Source: Pachyseris speciosa
Lineage: Eukaryota > Cnidaria > Anthozoa > Scleractinia > Pachyseridae
DNA length: 64,000 nt
Reading direction: 5' to 3'
Assembly: GCA_016490735.1 (NCBI GenBank)
Contig: JAEMWC010001202.1
Location: 164,729 to 228,728 of the forward strand
Shown: piece by piece, positions 20,340 through 31,559 of the stretch
Layout of the letters: the number at the start of each line of letters is the position of its first letter
How positions within the stretch are numbered: position 1 is the stretch's first letter
The notes under the pieces: model-generated
Told to the model about the DNA's origin: nothing
The model's input: only the letters and a program-made list of their open reading frames with translations
Database searches by the model: none
Made by a program: the position numbers and the translations under genes

Positions 20340-21170
20340 TACATTGAGAATTATCGACTGCCCGGAATCTAGTATTTTGATAGTCGTGCCCGTAAGTGAA
20401 GATTCCAAAGAATATGCTTTGTGCAAGCACGAAAAATTTATGCACTAAAATACCAAAACCTTCCTTAAGAATCGCTTGGGAGTTATGCCAACGAACATAA
20501 AATGCTCTGCGGAGGTTTGGACATTACGTTTTGTGGATATTTCCCGAGAGCTGATCAGTCACGTCACGCTCGGTGTGTCAGAACTTGAATATATTTGTGT
20601 CGAAACTATGAAGATTTCACTCTATGCCCAGGCTCGGCAGTTGCCTCTACTTAAAGTCCAAAGCAGTGTTTGAAATCGCTTGAGTTTTCTAAACAGCTTC
20701 CTGATGTTTTTACACAAATTAAATGAGATATTTCGTACAAATTGGACGTGAATTTCCGACTGCCGAGCATCTAGTATTTTGAAAACCGTACCCGTGAGTC
20801 AAGATTCTGAAGAATACGGTATATGCTTAATGCAAGCTCGGTGAATTTGTCCACAACAATACTAAACCTCTATTTAGAATCGCTCGGCATTTCTGAGCAA
20901 AAAGTTAATACTCTGGTGAGGTTTAATTGACAATTTCTGCAGATATTCATCGGGAGTTGACTCAGAGTGTCAGAACTTGAATATTTTCTAAGTGTCGAGA
21001 ACATTGAGATTTCACTCTATGCCCAAGCTCGACAGTCGCTTCTACTTTTAACCCAAGGCAATATTTGCAATTGCTTGAGATTTCTAAACAAATATCTTAT
21101 GTTCTTAGAGGAATTAAACAAGCTATTTCAAGAAAATTGGTCAAAATTTCTGACTGCCGGTTACTGATCT
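20340..21170 (+). repeat. diverged about 400-bp tandem duplication
   Basis: A unit beginning GACTGCC..ATCTAGTATTTTGA at 20356 repeats at about 20758, and a third start occurs near 21151. Shared landmarks include GTGTCAGAACTTGAATAT, ATTTCACTCTATGCCCARGC and CGAGAATTTCTGACTGCCG-like ends. The copies differ at many sites, so the duplication is old. The 126-codon frame at 20068..20448 covers part of the first unit and has no recognisable domain. Confidence 0.7.
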
Positions 21171-21179
21171 GGTCTTTTG

Positions 21180-22670
21180 AAATCAATTACCGGCTGCTGG
21201 GTATCTAGACACGTCGTATGTTTGACAACTGACGATGTTGGATGAAAATGTGTGATTGTTTAGCCGGAGCTTTAATCCTTAATTTTACGAGGACTCATTG
21301 CGATTACGTGTTAATAAGATAAGGGCAAACGTTTCTTAACGCTGTTGAGGCACCGAGGTCGAAAAAGAGTCAGCCAAGCGGAGTAAAAAGACTCGTTCGC
21401 TTGCAAAACAACGTAACAAAACAAACGAAACAATTCAACTACTTCTTTGCGTCCAAAAGGAGTACAGATAATTGTTATATATATATCCAGTCGAGGGAAA
21501 ATACAAGTTTCATTCCTGAAACAATAAAAGTAACAACGATTAAGCCAAATGTTAAGCTTCAATTTATTTAATTTACCTCACTGTCCTCTGTTGTAGAGGT
21601 TTCTACCACTTGAAAATACGTAAGCTTCAGTAAAGTAAAAACAAGCATCCGCAAAAATAGCAAACGGTTTGACCAAAGAAAGAGCTTCTTCCACAGAGTT
21701 CGAGCTACTCGTTCCTCCCCATTAATGCCCTGATGCCGGTGAACTGTTAAGTGACCTTTCTTGGTGAGATGCAAGACGCCGCGGTAAAGTGAAAGCCCTT
21801 TAAGCGTTGAATTATTTTGTTTTCTGACCACACAATCGATCCAAGTTGAAGCTTTTCCTGAGAAAAAATATTTCGCTCTTCCTTTTGTCACTTAGAAATT
21901 CACTTTCCGGAGTATCTTTTGAAAAGTTCTTGATTTTTAAGCCTTTTACGCGAATTAAAAGACAAACTTCGAGTTGTTTTGCTCAAAATGAAGAAACCAA
22001 CTGAATGTGAAATTACAAGCCACAGAAAGACCGCAAAAAAATTAAGCCTCGTTTTGGTTTGGGTGTCCCACACCTGGCTTGAGCCTGCGATCCAATCGAA
22101 AGCAAGTACCTGGTCAGCGGTCAACTTCAAAAAAACAGCTGACCTCGATGAGGTTTTAACTTGTGCCCGCGATATGGTTACGTGACACTGGTCAGCGGAT
22201 ACCTTGTTTTGACAGATGTCAATTGGCTATAAGATTGATGTCCAGTATCAAAGACGTACGCTGTAAACTAGCTGGTCAGCTGGGCCAGGTGGAGTATGGC
22301 CGCCATGTTAGATTATTATGATTATTATTAGGATATTATTAATTATTGTGCGACTCCGTCGTCATCGTCGTCGTCGTCGTGCGGTCGCGCCCACGAGCAA
22401 TACCTCTAGCCATTTTTACCATGAGAAAAGCAGTTGACGGGTTTCTGTAGGTATGGTGCTCCGCTTGGCCGCCCTTCGGGCCGCCGGAGCTCCGCTATAA
22501 AGACAAAGCTTAACTTGTGCTTATTTAAGACAAAAATAGCGGTATTTAAGATTGACAACCGACAATTCGTGAGTTAGAAACCCTAACGAAATTTCTTTGG
22601 CCAAGGCCGTCTCCAAATGCAGAAAGCTCTTCATACCGACCGTACTGAGTGCATATATTTAGTGACAGTA
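21180..22670. other. unassigned DNA with (CGT)n run
   Basis: Two minus-strand frames (22130..21900 and 21891..21568) sit end to end but show no known domain. A (CGT)n run lies at about 22355..22381. I do not call a gene. Confidence 0.35.
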
Positions 22671-22673
22671 AAT

Positions 22674-22695
22674 TCCCCCCCCCCCCCCCCCCCCA
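22674..22695 (+). repeat. poly-C tract
   Basis: A run of about 21 C, followed by (AC)n and A-runs. It may be a marker of an element end, like the C/G tracts at 7780 and 10090. Confidence 0.8.
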
Positions 22696-23069
22696 ACCTC
22701 CTCGACACACACACACAAAAAAAAACTGTAAGGATAATCTGTTTGTTAACCAGTGCGACAGAATGATCTTTCCCTTCTACTATTTAGATTAACATAGAAA
22801 ATGAAATGAACGGCGTGGCTTCTAAATTCCCGAAATGTTATAGCTAGTGGGATTTCACTTGCACTTTCGACGAATTCGCGTTTGTTGCAAGTTATCGGAA
22901 TGCCTGCTTCTTGCCTTGAAAAGTGAAAAACACGGTAGGCGAAACCAAATGATCAGTTATTACAACATACACGTTACACGCCGAAAATGGTGCATTATGA
23001 AGATTAATAATTGAGAGGCTGCCAAAGAAAAAGATAAGTAATTTTCTTTGACGCTCGTTGCCTTGAAAA

Positions 23070-23700
23070 GTGATATTCCGAGTAACTGCTCTAGAAGAAA
23101 CAGAAACAGACAAACGGTTACCGATCACACTGCCTATTCTACACCGAATCATGGATTCCGCCGCTCAGTTTTGCCGTACATCATATGATGTTTCGCTTTT
23201 CCAAGCAATGTGCTCACTTGCCTTTTTTGCATGCATGAGGATAGGTGAGATCACCCTGTCCTCTGCTGACGGGATACAAACCACTACTCACATTCATCAA
23301 TTGACAAAGCTGGTCGATAGCAATCAGGCGGTTGAAGCACTAAAGTTTACCCTTTTCAACTTTAAACATCATTACAACCAACGTCCTTTTTCTGTCGTCA
23401 GAGCTCTTTTTTTTTTTGCCCTGTAGATATTTTGTTGCAAGATTTGTTGCTAACGGGCAGTAATCCTTGGCCCCACTTTGTTTTGGTAGATGGTTCACCA
23501 GTCACTCGAGCTTTCTTTTCCGACAAGCTTTCCATGGCCATTAAGTATTGTGGTCTTGACCCGTCCCGCTACAAAGGGCATAGCTTTCGCATTGGGGCTG
23601 CTTCTTATGTTGCAGATTCCGGAATGTCGGACTCACAGATTAGGGTAATAGGGCGTTAGAAATCTAATGCATTCCTGAAGTATATCCGTATCCCTTCATT
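23070..23700 (+). pseudogene. tyrosine recombinase, broken (DIRS/Ngaro- or Crypton-type)
   Basis: Two frames, 23070..23426 and 23432..23659, together give a phage-integrase-like catalytic domain. RLPITLPILHRIM opens it, the first catalytic Arg is in ACMRIGEIT (about 23237), and the HxxR box is KGHSFRIGAAS (about 23570). Beyond a TAG stop at 23657..23659, the nucleophile region reads KSNAFLKYIR with Tyr at 23681. Relatives have Trp at the TAG position, so a single change would create the stop. A second break lies at about 23405..23431 near a T-run. It once cut and rejoined DNA for element integration and is now inactive. The N-terminal part is absent. Confidence 0.75.
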
Positions 23701-23879
23701 ACCTGCTTAATTGTTAATCTATTCTGATCAACTGCTTGCAAGGGCGGCAGTTATCATCAACTGGAATTTTTTCTGCTTTTTTGAATTTTGGACTGACTTG
23801 CAGGGGCAGCAGTAATTTGCCTTTCATAGTTGGCTTCTTTTATTGTCTCATGGGGAATTTAGTTACAGTTAATTGTTTT

Positions 23880-24148
23880 ATAATAATAATAATAATAAAC
23901 GATTTATTAGTAGTACTTCCACAAAGTGGCTCTTCGCCTACTAATTATAAATCTCAAATCAAATCAAATTAAATCAAATGTTGGTTTTTGAGGAGAGGGG
24001 AAAACCGGAGTACCCGGAGAAAAACCTCTCGGAGCAGAGTAGAGAACCAACAAACTCAGCCCACATATGACGCCGAGTCCGGGAATCGAACCCGGGACAC
24101 ATTGGTGGAAGGCGAGCGCTCTCACCACTGCGCCAACCCTGCTCCCCG
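23880..24148 (-). mobile_element. tRNA-headed SINE, copy 1
   Basis: On the minus strand, GGAGCAGGGTTGGCGCAGTG starts a tRNA-like head with A box TGGCGCAGTGG and B box GGTTCGATTCC inside a perfect T-arm CCGGGTTCGATTCCCGG. A body with CTCCGAGAGGTTTTTCTCC and CTCCGGTTTTCCCCTC follows, and the plus-strand AAT tract at the left is the tail. The anticodon region (GCCTTCCAC) recalls tRNA-Gly(UCC). It is inserted in the DIRS-like relic. Confidence 0.85.
24072..24145 (-). ncRNA. tRNA-like pol III promoter head of SINE copy 1
   Basis: A and B boxes are intact with normal spacing, so RNA polymerase III could initiate here. The acceptor stem does not pair, so it is not a functional tRNA gene. Confidence 0.7.
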
Positions 24149-24447
24149 CAGCACTTAGCCGGGGTAGGTGCTGCTCTAATTACTGCATTCTGTTGAACTG
24201 CATGGCAGCGGCAGCAGTTCTCATCAGTTTGGATTTTGTGTTTACTAACTGGAGATTGACCTGCATGGGCAGCAGTCTCCATTCATTGCATATTTGTTTA
24301 TCCTTATTCATAGTTCTTGTGATTTGTAGTATACGGAGGTCATACTGAGCTGCCCAGCAGGGGTGGTAGTTCTGTTGTTCTTTATGGGTGCTGCATTTCC
24401 CTTGGGTGGGGCGAGCATCATCCTTGCTTTGCATTATGATGCTTTTG

Positions 24448-24692
24448 GCGTTGTGATTGCCCTCACCTTTACTGGGCAAGTAAAAAATTCATTGTAAAGT
24501 ATCAGATAACTTGAAGATAAGAGAATTATTTATTAAAGCGGCTATGAACTTTGTTCATAGCCGTTTAACTCCATGTTGTGTTTGCAATTCCTCATTTGGG
24601 CCGTTATTTAGGCCGACATTTGGGCCCAGTAAACTAGCTTGGGTAATGCAGCACTGTCTTAATTATATGAGCGGGCAGAGAAGGAAAGCATG
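24448..24692 (+). repeat. split direct repeat, unit 1
   Basis: It opens with CCCTCACCTTTACTGGGCAA and contains the perfect hairpin GGCTATGAAC TTT GTTCATAGCC. It matches 24930..25155. Confidence 0.8.
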
Positions 24693-24929
24693 AAGTGAAT
24701 ATTTGCTAGCAAATAGGATTTTTATGCTTTTCCTTGACGCTCTGCGAATTAATTATCATAGGTGTAGTGTGACAACATCCGGGTATTTATGTAGGGTTTG
24801 AATATGACTTCATCAATAGTAGCCCCTCTAGGGATACCGAATGTTTGGGACTGAAACGTCAATTGTCTGTTGTCATTCAGGTGTTTTCTTCACTGGGGAA
24901 AGGAGTGATTTTCTCCCTTCCCTCCCTCC

Positions 24930-25155
24930 CTAGCATTGTGGTTACCCTCACCTTTACTGGGCAAGTTAAAAACTTCATTGTAAAGTATCAGATAACTTGA
25001 AGATAAGAGAATTATTTATTAAAGCGGCTATGAAATTTGTTCATAGCCATTTAACTCCATGTTGTGTTTGCAAATTCCTTATTTGGGCCCAGTAAAATAG
25101 CTTTGGGTAATGCATCACCGCCTTAATTATACGGGTGGGCAGAGAGGGAAAGCAT
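24930..25155 (+). repeat. split direct repeat, unit 2
   Basis: It matches unit 1 closely apart from a deletion of about 18 bases (the second TTAGGCCGACATTTGGGCC phrase is missing). The hairpin GGCTATGAAA TTT GTTCATAGCC is retained with one change. Confidence 0.8.
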
Positions 25156-25159
25156 AAAT

Positions 25160-25865
25160 ATCGAAAAGTTTATGTCAGTTTTAGCTACTGTCTCCTATGA
25201 TTTTATCCATCGGTATACACCGAATCACTTTCAAAACCCCCAAAACCTCGTGGTAACACGTAACCGACAGGGTAGATTATTTTTTATTACTTTATTACGG
25301 TTTTCAATGATTCCATTGCCTTAGCTTCTGCAAACTTTAAGACACTATTAGGCTAGCAATTCCGGCTCATGATTCCAGACATTGCAGGTTGTACCACATT
25401 GTAGCATGCTTCAGTTGTACTTAATCTGAATTTTTTTTCGCTAAACTTCAGTCAATGTAAAATGTGATCGTAACCCTAAGTTACTGTTATTCTTTTGTTC
25501 TAGCGATAAGCAAGTATTTTCTCTTTGAATGTTAGTGATCCTTTCGCGGGGAAGTAGGCGTGTCAAATTAAAACCAATTTAGTGGTAGTTTAGTTTAGTT
25601 TAGTTTACGTCTTACCATGGAGAATGCGGTTGAAGATGAAGTGGTTACGTACTATAAAGAACGGTGTCTTTAGTCGTCAGGACGTAACAGTTTGGAAAGG
25701 AATTCCTCCCAGAAAACTCCAAACGCGATCCAAACGCCAGGGTTCTCTCGCTTTTGTATGTTTAATATTTGTGTCTTGACAAAAAAGAGGGGAAAAAATA
25801 ATATCACACTGTGAAAGCTGGCTTCAACGGAGCTTAAAATTAAATTTCTGAAATCTCCTTCTCAC
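25160..25865. other. unassigned intergenic DNA
   Basis: No supported gene, RNA or bounded repeat. A short TAGTTTAGTTTAGTTTA run lies near 25587. Confidence 0.4.
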
Positions 25866-25869
25866 TTGT

Positions 25870-26330
25870 CTCCTTGAATTGGTCTCCTGGGTCCCTTGTC
25901 CAAGACGTGTGATAAGAAAATATCACCAAAAAATAACACGCAAATTATTTATTTTTTGCTGAATACATACCAGTAAATTGTCTTTACTCTGAGGAAAGTT
26001 GTGTTGATTTATAGATGTTGCGAGAAAAAAAAATGCATTTCCCAACTTGGTGTAAATTAGCCTATGTCGGCAGTTTTGTCGGCTTCCTCGCTCAGGTGTT
26101 CTTAACTACTTTCTTGATTAGTCTCTTGTACTGGAAATGTTACACAAAAATACCACACAAAATAGCATGCCATTTATTCACTTTTAGCTGAATAAGTATC
26201 AGTAAAATATCTCTGATATGACAGTAATGTGTCGATTTGTACAGATTTTATAAGAAATAAAAATGCGTTTTGTCAACCTGGTGTAAATTGGCCTATGTCT
26301 GTAATTCATGTTGGCCCTTCTTGACAACTC
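25870..26330 (+). repeat. about 245-bp diverged tandem duplication
   Basis: Two adjacent copies share, in order, TTGTCT/CTCTTG, AAATATCACC..AACACGCAAATTATTTA, GCTGAATACATACCAGTAAA, TTGTGTTGATTTATAGA and TGGTGTAAATTAGCCTATGT. The second copy starts near 26125. Noncoding. Confidence 0.65.
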
Positions 26331-26594
26331 AATTGCAAGTATGTCACAAAGGCATAAAGCAAAAGACGCAACGCTTCTGACAACTGAATTGTGCTAACTT
26401 GCTAATTACTGCTCTCCGGGTGAGCAAAAATATTTCTCATCTTGGATGACATGATGAACTTTTATCACAGTGTAAAAAAGTGACAGACACACCCATTAGT
26501 TAATGTGGTTGAGGTCGGTTCGACGTGTGCTCTAATTGAAGTTGAAACTTAAAGTTTTGGGTTCATGACTTTCTTTCTCCTGCAGGTTGGTTGG

Positions 26595-27895
26595 TCTTTG
26601 AACTTCGACTAAGTTTGTTCAAAGTTGACAATTTAGCTGAACGATTTGCTTTTCCAGTAAAACGTTCTGTTAGGCTGATGTTTTAAAATCAGAATTTTCA
26701 CAGAATTAACTTTTTAACCTTCCCTGCCGGCAGTCACTGAATCTCGTTGACGGAATATTTATGGCTAGCCAGCGTGTTCCGAGATGAAAAATGATATGAA
26801 ATGGAGTGAGTGTCAACATTCTCGTTTATCGATTAGACGGTGACACTGATCTCATCCCCAGATCAGAGTACATGCACTTAACTAATCGTTATATTTCTTT
26901 CTTTTCGTCTTGGATGATTGCAGACATAGTGTTGGACTTAACCCATGGTTGGAGCCTTCACAAATGTTTGCCACCACAATCGTCGGCTGTAGAACGTAAG
27001 GTTCATCTGATCTTGTCATTTGCTTTGCTTGGCTTTCCTTCATGATACATAGGACTCTTGGTCCGATATAATTGTATATCCCAGTCTCTGTTGAAAGTGC
27101 ATATTTGAATTGTTTTTTTTTTTTTTTGAAGGTTTTTGACGAATAGAAGAGGGAATGTTGTTCCAAAAATATTTACCACTTGTCCTTGGAGAAATTTTCC
27201 TTATGTTTGTAGGTATACGGAACGATTCAATAACTAGATGATCAGATAATGCACTAAGAGTATGATAAGTATGCTGCTCAGAGCGTAAAGTAAGAGAAAA
27301 ACTCGGAACTTTATCATCATTAAAGTACTCATAGAACAACAAACATGTGCTAAGTTTAACTATTTCGGAAGTTTCAATAAACGCAGAGCTACGAGATGAG
27401 GAGTTATTGGTTCCATAAAGGGAAGATCGTTAATTACACGAACAGCTTTTTTTAGTAATTTCACAAGCTTTGATAGAGGAGCATCATAATTGTTTCCCCC
27501 CAAAAGACAACCATAATAAAGGTAAGAATATATCAGAGAATAGTAAACAGGGATAACTGATTTGGACGTCAGGTAACGCTTTAACCTAGTTATAATATCC
27601 AATTATTTCTATGTTTTCAGGTTAAAATTAAATAGGTTGTGAAAGGTCTTAATTGGAGCCGGAACGTATTAAAAGCACACCGAGAATATTCAAGCCTTCG
27701 GGCTTCGGTGTCAGATCATATCAAGATAAGTTCAACAACAGTTAAATCAGTTCTTTCTTATCTACTTGGAGCAGATGCCAAATTTTCATTCACAGGAGAA
27801 TTAAATGAAAATTATAGGTGCTTTGTTTCCGCCAAAATGAGGCTACTAGTGCCTGAGATGCCATTTTGTTATGAACTGAATTATAAATTTTAGGA
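26595..27895 (+). repeat. old duplicated block, copy 1 (LINE-interrupted)
   Basis: Landmarks GAACTTCGACTAAGTTTGTT, CCCCAGATCAGAGT, GATTGCAGACATAGT, GGAGCCTTCACAAATG and AAGATAAGTTCAACAAC recur in the same order at 31560..32215. A third copy of the opening segment is at 28095..28215. Copy 1 alone carries the LINE fragment 27075..27602. Short frames inside are not conserved between copies, so it is probably noncoding. Confidence 0.7.
27075..27602 (-). pseudogene. LINE reverse transcriptase C-terminal fragment
   Basis: On the minus strand, frames 27602..27360 and 27342..27040 read PVYYSLIYSYLYYGCLLGG, LVKLLKKAVRVINDLPFM, then SALSDHLVI and YFWNNIPSSIRQ. This is the order seen in the C-terminal region of a non-LTR retrotransposon polymerase. 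A frame break separates the halves and the end is A-rich. Its family differs from the CR1/L2 copy in the GPCR intron. Confidence 0.8.
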
Positions 27896-28094
27896 TGCGC
27901 AATGAGAATTATAAGGATCAATATTTTCATTGCCTTTATTTAGATTTCTAATGAATTTTGTTAAATTAAAACACTTTTGAGTGGAGACAAGCATGTCTCA
28001 ACAACAATTGTTAACTTAAGCCAATTATGGTGAAGCAGAACAGTATTTCTATTCTGCGCAATTTTTTTGTTATTTTCTGGCGAGGTAGTATTAA

Positions 28095-28215
28095 ACAGAT
28101 GGAACTTCGACTAAGTTTGTTCAAGTTGGCAATTTATTTGCATGATTTTTTTTCCGGCAGAAGGTAATGTTAGCTCGATGTTTTTATATCAGATTTTGTA
28201 CGGAATTAAGGCGGG
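28095..28215 (+). repeat. third copy of the duplicated-block start
   Basis: GAACTTCGACTAAGTTTGTT and ATCAGATTTT..CGGAATTAA match 26598..26710. The block therefore duplicated in tandem before copy 1 was interrupted. Confidence 0.6.
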
Positions 28216-28619
28216 GTACACCTGAACACCCTTTTTAGGTCGCTTAACACTTTTTCTACCGCTCAACAAAATATTGGTCGTAGAAGACCAATGCTTTGAA
28301 AACCTGCAACTTTCGCAAATCCCGGACTATGGGGTTGAAATGAACCACTGTTGTTGCCAGAAGGTCACTAATATAGACTTTATCACCCTGGAAACTGACC
28401 GAAACTCCCAATTTTCATTTAACATGACTGTTTATTCTCTTGCAAAACCATCTCCCTCGGACAACAGCAAAATTCAGGCAACTTTGTCTTGAAGTTTTTA
28501 AAGCAAACATTCCTATTGAGGATAAAAGTTTACATTAGCAGCAAACTTCGACTCCAGTTCTTGCAATCTGTTCCACATTTCCCTGCTCACTTTTTTTAGC
28601 GCGACCCCGATAACGCTGT

Positions 28620-30060
28620 TTGATTACCCGGGCTGCGCGCGTCTCGCGCGGCGCCCGGGTCTAGAACTACCGACGGTTCTTCTTTTTCGTCGTCGAGTAT
28701 CATCCACAAAGGGCACTTCCGGCGTTTCTGCGCAAGCGCCAACTATTTTTAACAACAGTGATCCGTGTTGTCACGTATCGGAAAATGTCGATTGATCTTG
28801 TGGCTTTTGAAGTCTGAACAAACAATATGTTAAGAGAAGTGTCTATTCGAATGATTGCAAGTTCAACGGCGAGAAGAAAGCTTTTAACATAAGTAAACTT
28901 AACTCCAGATGGACTGCCGTGTTTCCTCGTGTGTGCTTCAGTAGACTGCGAGTAGTTTCTAATTTTGGCGATGGATTGTGGGGCGGGCGAAAGACACGTG
29001 CGCGCGCGAAGTTGCGAGGAGACGCGACGCGAGGGGAGCGCCAAAAATTAGACACTACAGACAAAGGGAGTTTGACCTTTCACGGCCGAGTGATTCGGAA
29101 GTATAAATCTCATATCAACAGCAAGAATGATACTTGTTGTCACGTATCGGAAAACGTTGATTCACCTTGTGTCTTTGAAGTCTGAACAACTAATATGTTA
29201 AGACAAGTGTCTATACGAATGTTTGCAAGTTCAACAGCGAGAAGAAAGCTTTTAACATGACCAAAATTTAACTCCAGATGGACTGCCGTGTTCCCCGTAT
29301 CCGCTCCATTGAGATGTACATTTTGTTGAATAACTCAAGTACGGGATATCACACACCCCTGAGACTTTGACAGGTAGTTAATTTACTATTTTAATTTCTG
29401 GACTTTAATTTTTGAATGATAAGCGATTAGTTTTTACAAATGTACTAGCGTCCCTTGAAACTGTCCAGAAACGTTCCTTTCTTGTGTTTCAAATGACCCT
29501 GGATTGACGTATTTGTAAACAGTTTCACTCTGCTAATTAATTTTCTACTCACATTTCACCGAGACTCCATTCACATTTATGCGAAAAAATCCTACATCGT
29601 TCGATAAGCGTTTCCTTTCTCAAACAATTATCCATCGAAGCGAAAACAAGTGTGCTTAGTTTTTTTTTGGAATCAATACACCATTTTTATCACCTTGCAT
29701 AATGATAAACCTCTGTGGCCTAAAGGTCATTGTTCCTGCCTGTGACGCAGCTAACCCAGGTTCGATGTCTGTTAGTGGTATATATCACGGGCTTTATTTT
29801 TTCTGTTTCTCTTTTTCTTGTTCTTTTAGAAATATTTTTTACAAGTGTTATAATTATTGTTCTCAATGGTTGAGCTGTATTTTAGAGGAATATATGTTGA
29901 TAGGGGTCTAAAGAAATAGACTCCAACACAAGCTAAACACAATGCGTCCGATGTAAGAAAGACAGACTTCCCTCTATTCTTTTGTTTAGCACTAAGTTAG
30001 GGATACAATACTGTTTTTTTTTGCAAGCCCAGGTTTAGGCTAATTGTAGCCTCTTGTTTC
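28620..30060 (+). repeat. 1.1-1.4-kb dispersed repeat, copy A
   Basis: It is closely similar, in inverted orientation, to 56140..57220. Shared landmarks are CCGACGGTTCTTCTTTTTCG, AACTCAAGTACGGGATATCA, GACTTTGACAGGTAG and TAATGATAAACCTCTGTGGC. Unlike the other copy, a segment of about 165 bp (28757..28920) is duplicated at 29132..29297 around a unique GC-rich insert. It contains a tRNA-like segment and a 69-codon frame preserved in both copies. Nature unknown; it may be a nonautonomous retroelement. Confidence 0.8.
29700..29775 (+). ncRNA. tRNA-like A/B box segment in the dispersed repeat
   Basis: TGGCCTAAAGG fits the pol III A box and GGTTCGATGTC fits the B box, about 35 bases apart, with a CCTGTGACGC anticodon-like loop. 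The same boxes occur in the inverted copy (minus strand, about 56405..56480). It suggests a tRNA-derived promoter; a real tRNA is unlikely because stems do not pair fully. Confidence 0.45.
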
Positions 30061-30540
30061 ACTTGCTCTCACTGTCTTTAATTTTCACGTTTGTGACCCA
30101 AATGAACTCTTGGATATTCTTGCCTAACAACAGCATGGAAGTCCGCCAATTTCCATGTGACATATTTTTTTAGAACCGTGTCGAGCCACCCGGTCCTGTT
30201 GCACCGATTGCACCATTTACAAGTCAAAACTCGCCAAAATTGCCATGCCAGGTCTCGCTCGATTACTTTGAGTTGTCCCCTTCGTGTGAAATTGCTTCTC
30301 ACCTCTGTTTTCTTTCAAAGGATTGCCTCTACCCATCAACTCAGCTTTATGATGCCAGGCATGGGTCTTCTGAGGTGGAAAATTGCTCCAAAACACACTT
30401 ATAAATGAAATACGTAACGAATTGTAGCGCAGTGTTCGTTTAGAAATAAACGACAGCTGGCGTGACGGGCGTGACAACAAAGATAGAGCCTTCGGTGTTG
30501 TGGACCAGCGAAATCTCCGTGGTAACTCTTTATAGAGGGT
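30060..30540. other. unassigned DNA
   Basis: Overlapping frames on both strands (up to 109 codons, minus strand 30546..30217) have no recognised domain and no splice chain. I make no gene call. Confidence 0.35.
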
Positions 30541-30544
30541 TTTC

Positions 30545-31090
30545 ACGTGACGTCATAAAAACTAAAATTCGAAAGTAAACAGACTTTTGCATTTTTATCT
30601 TCATCACGAAAAAGGCATTTTAGAAATGTATCTGCTTGGACGTTTTCTGCTCGGTAGCTTGCTTTGTTTTGAAAGTAGAGCAGTTTGAATTTTAAAAGTT
30701 TTACGCGTGCGTCACATAAAGATGTCTGCTCACAAGCATGTCACTTACATGAAAACATCGATTCACCGTGTGTTCTCTCTGTTGAGCTTTCAAACATTCA
30801 CATAGACGCTTTTCTTGCCATGTTGGCTTTTCTAACCTCAAAACAAAGGCTTCGAGGTAGCTAAAGTAAGAAACATATGTTTTAACTTGTTTCCGGCCGC
30901 CATCTTGCCGTCCCTCAAAGGGACGCCAAGATGGCTTTTCCATACGAAATACTATACTTTTAGGTGGTACATTTTGCCTAATAAATCGAGTACGGGATAT
31001 CGCACGGCCATGAGACTTTGGCATGTTTATTACTCTTCTATAAGATCACAATTTCTTGACTTTATCTATTGAATGGCTGATGATTTCATT
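30545..31090 (+). repeat. diverged third copy of the dispersed repeat
   Basis: It retains CGAGTACGGGATATCGCAC, CATGAGACTTTGGCATG, AAACATCGATTCACCGTGTG and a TCTTGACTTTATCTATTGAATG block, in the order of copy A. An inner pair CCGCCATCTTGCCGTCCCT and AGGGACGCCAAGATGG forms a hairpin. Confidence 0.5.
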
Positions 31091-31559
31091 TTTTTTACTT
31101 GCGTGACTGAAAACGCTCTATGGAATAGCCACGTCGATTTGGCATCCTACCCTCCTGAGAAAAAGAGTTAACGTGGATTTAATGTGAAAAGCTCGTTAAC
31201 GTTTCAAAAATCAAAAATCCCTAGCACGAACACGAACCCGGCTATGTTGTGGGATATATATTTTGTGAATTTTTTGGTGATTTATGGGTACATTTGGGAA
31301 GAGATAATTTTTCTCAAAGGATTAGTTAAATTTCGGGAAATAGAAAATATCGAAGATTAATGAAGGTTTAAAATTGGAATTTGAAGTTACAAATTAGTAG
31401 ACGGACACCAAATAGTTCTCCAGCAACCTGCAGTGCCCTTGTAGGGTGTCAATTGTCTGGTGGTGTTTCAAAACATTTTTTAAACATTTTAACCCCTTTA
31501 TCAAACTCCTTAAAATTTCATACAAATTCATGTGTACCCCCACCTTAACTTCTTGAACT

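Larger units (their letters stand above)
23700..25160 (+). mobile_element. 3' end of a DIRS/Ngaro-like retroelement
   Basis: Downstream of the recombinase come noncoding DNA, a nested SINE and two direct repeats (24448..24692 and 24930..25155) separated by about 240 bp. Split direct repeats after a tyrosine recombinase are the hallmark of Ngaro-type elements. No reverse transcriptase remains in the window, so this is a truncated copy; the DIRS assignment is inferred from the layout. Confidence 0.55.

Noticed and set aside
20068..20448. 126-codon plus-strand frame
   Set aside because: It overlaps one unit of a diverged tandem duplication; the frame is not kept in the second unit.
21568..22130. 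Two adjacent minus-strand frames (107 and 76 codons)
   Set aside because: No ATG start, no recognised domain, and a stop between them without clear splice sites. They remain a weak possibility.
24072..24145. A functional tRNA-Gly gene
   Set aside because: The T arm and boxes are good but the acceptor stem cannot pair, and the segment is the head of a SINE with body and tail.
29702..29911. 69-residue protein kept in two repeat copies
   Set aside because: Preservation can be explained by the high overall similarity of the two repeats; the frame covers a tRNA-like segment and has no known domain, so it is not called as a gene.
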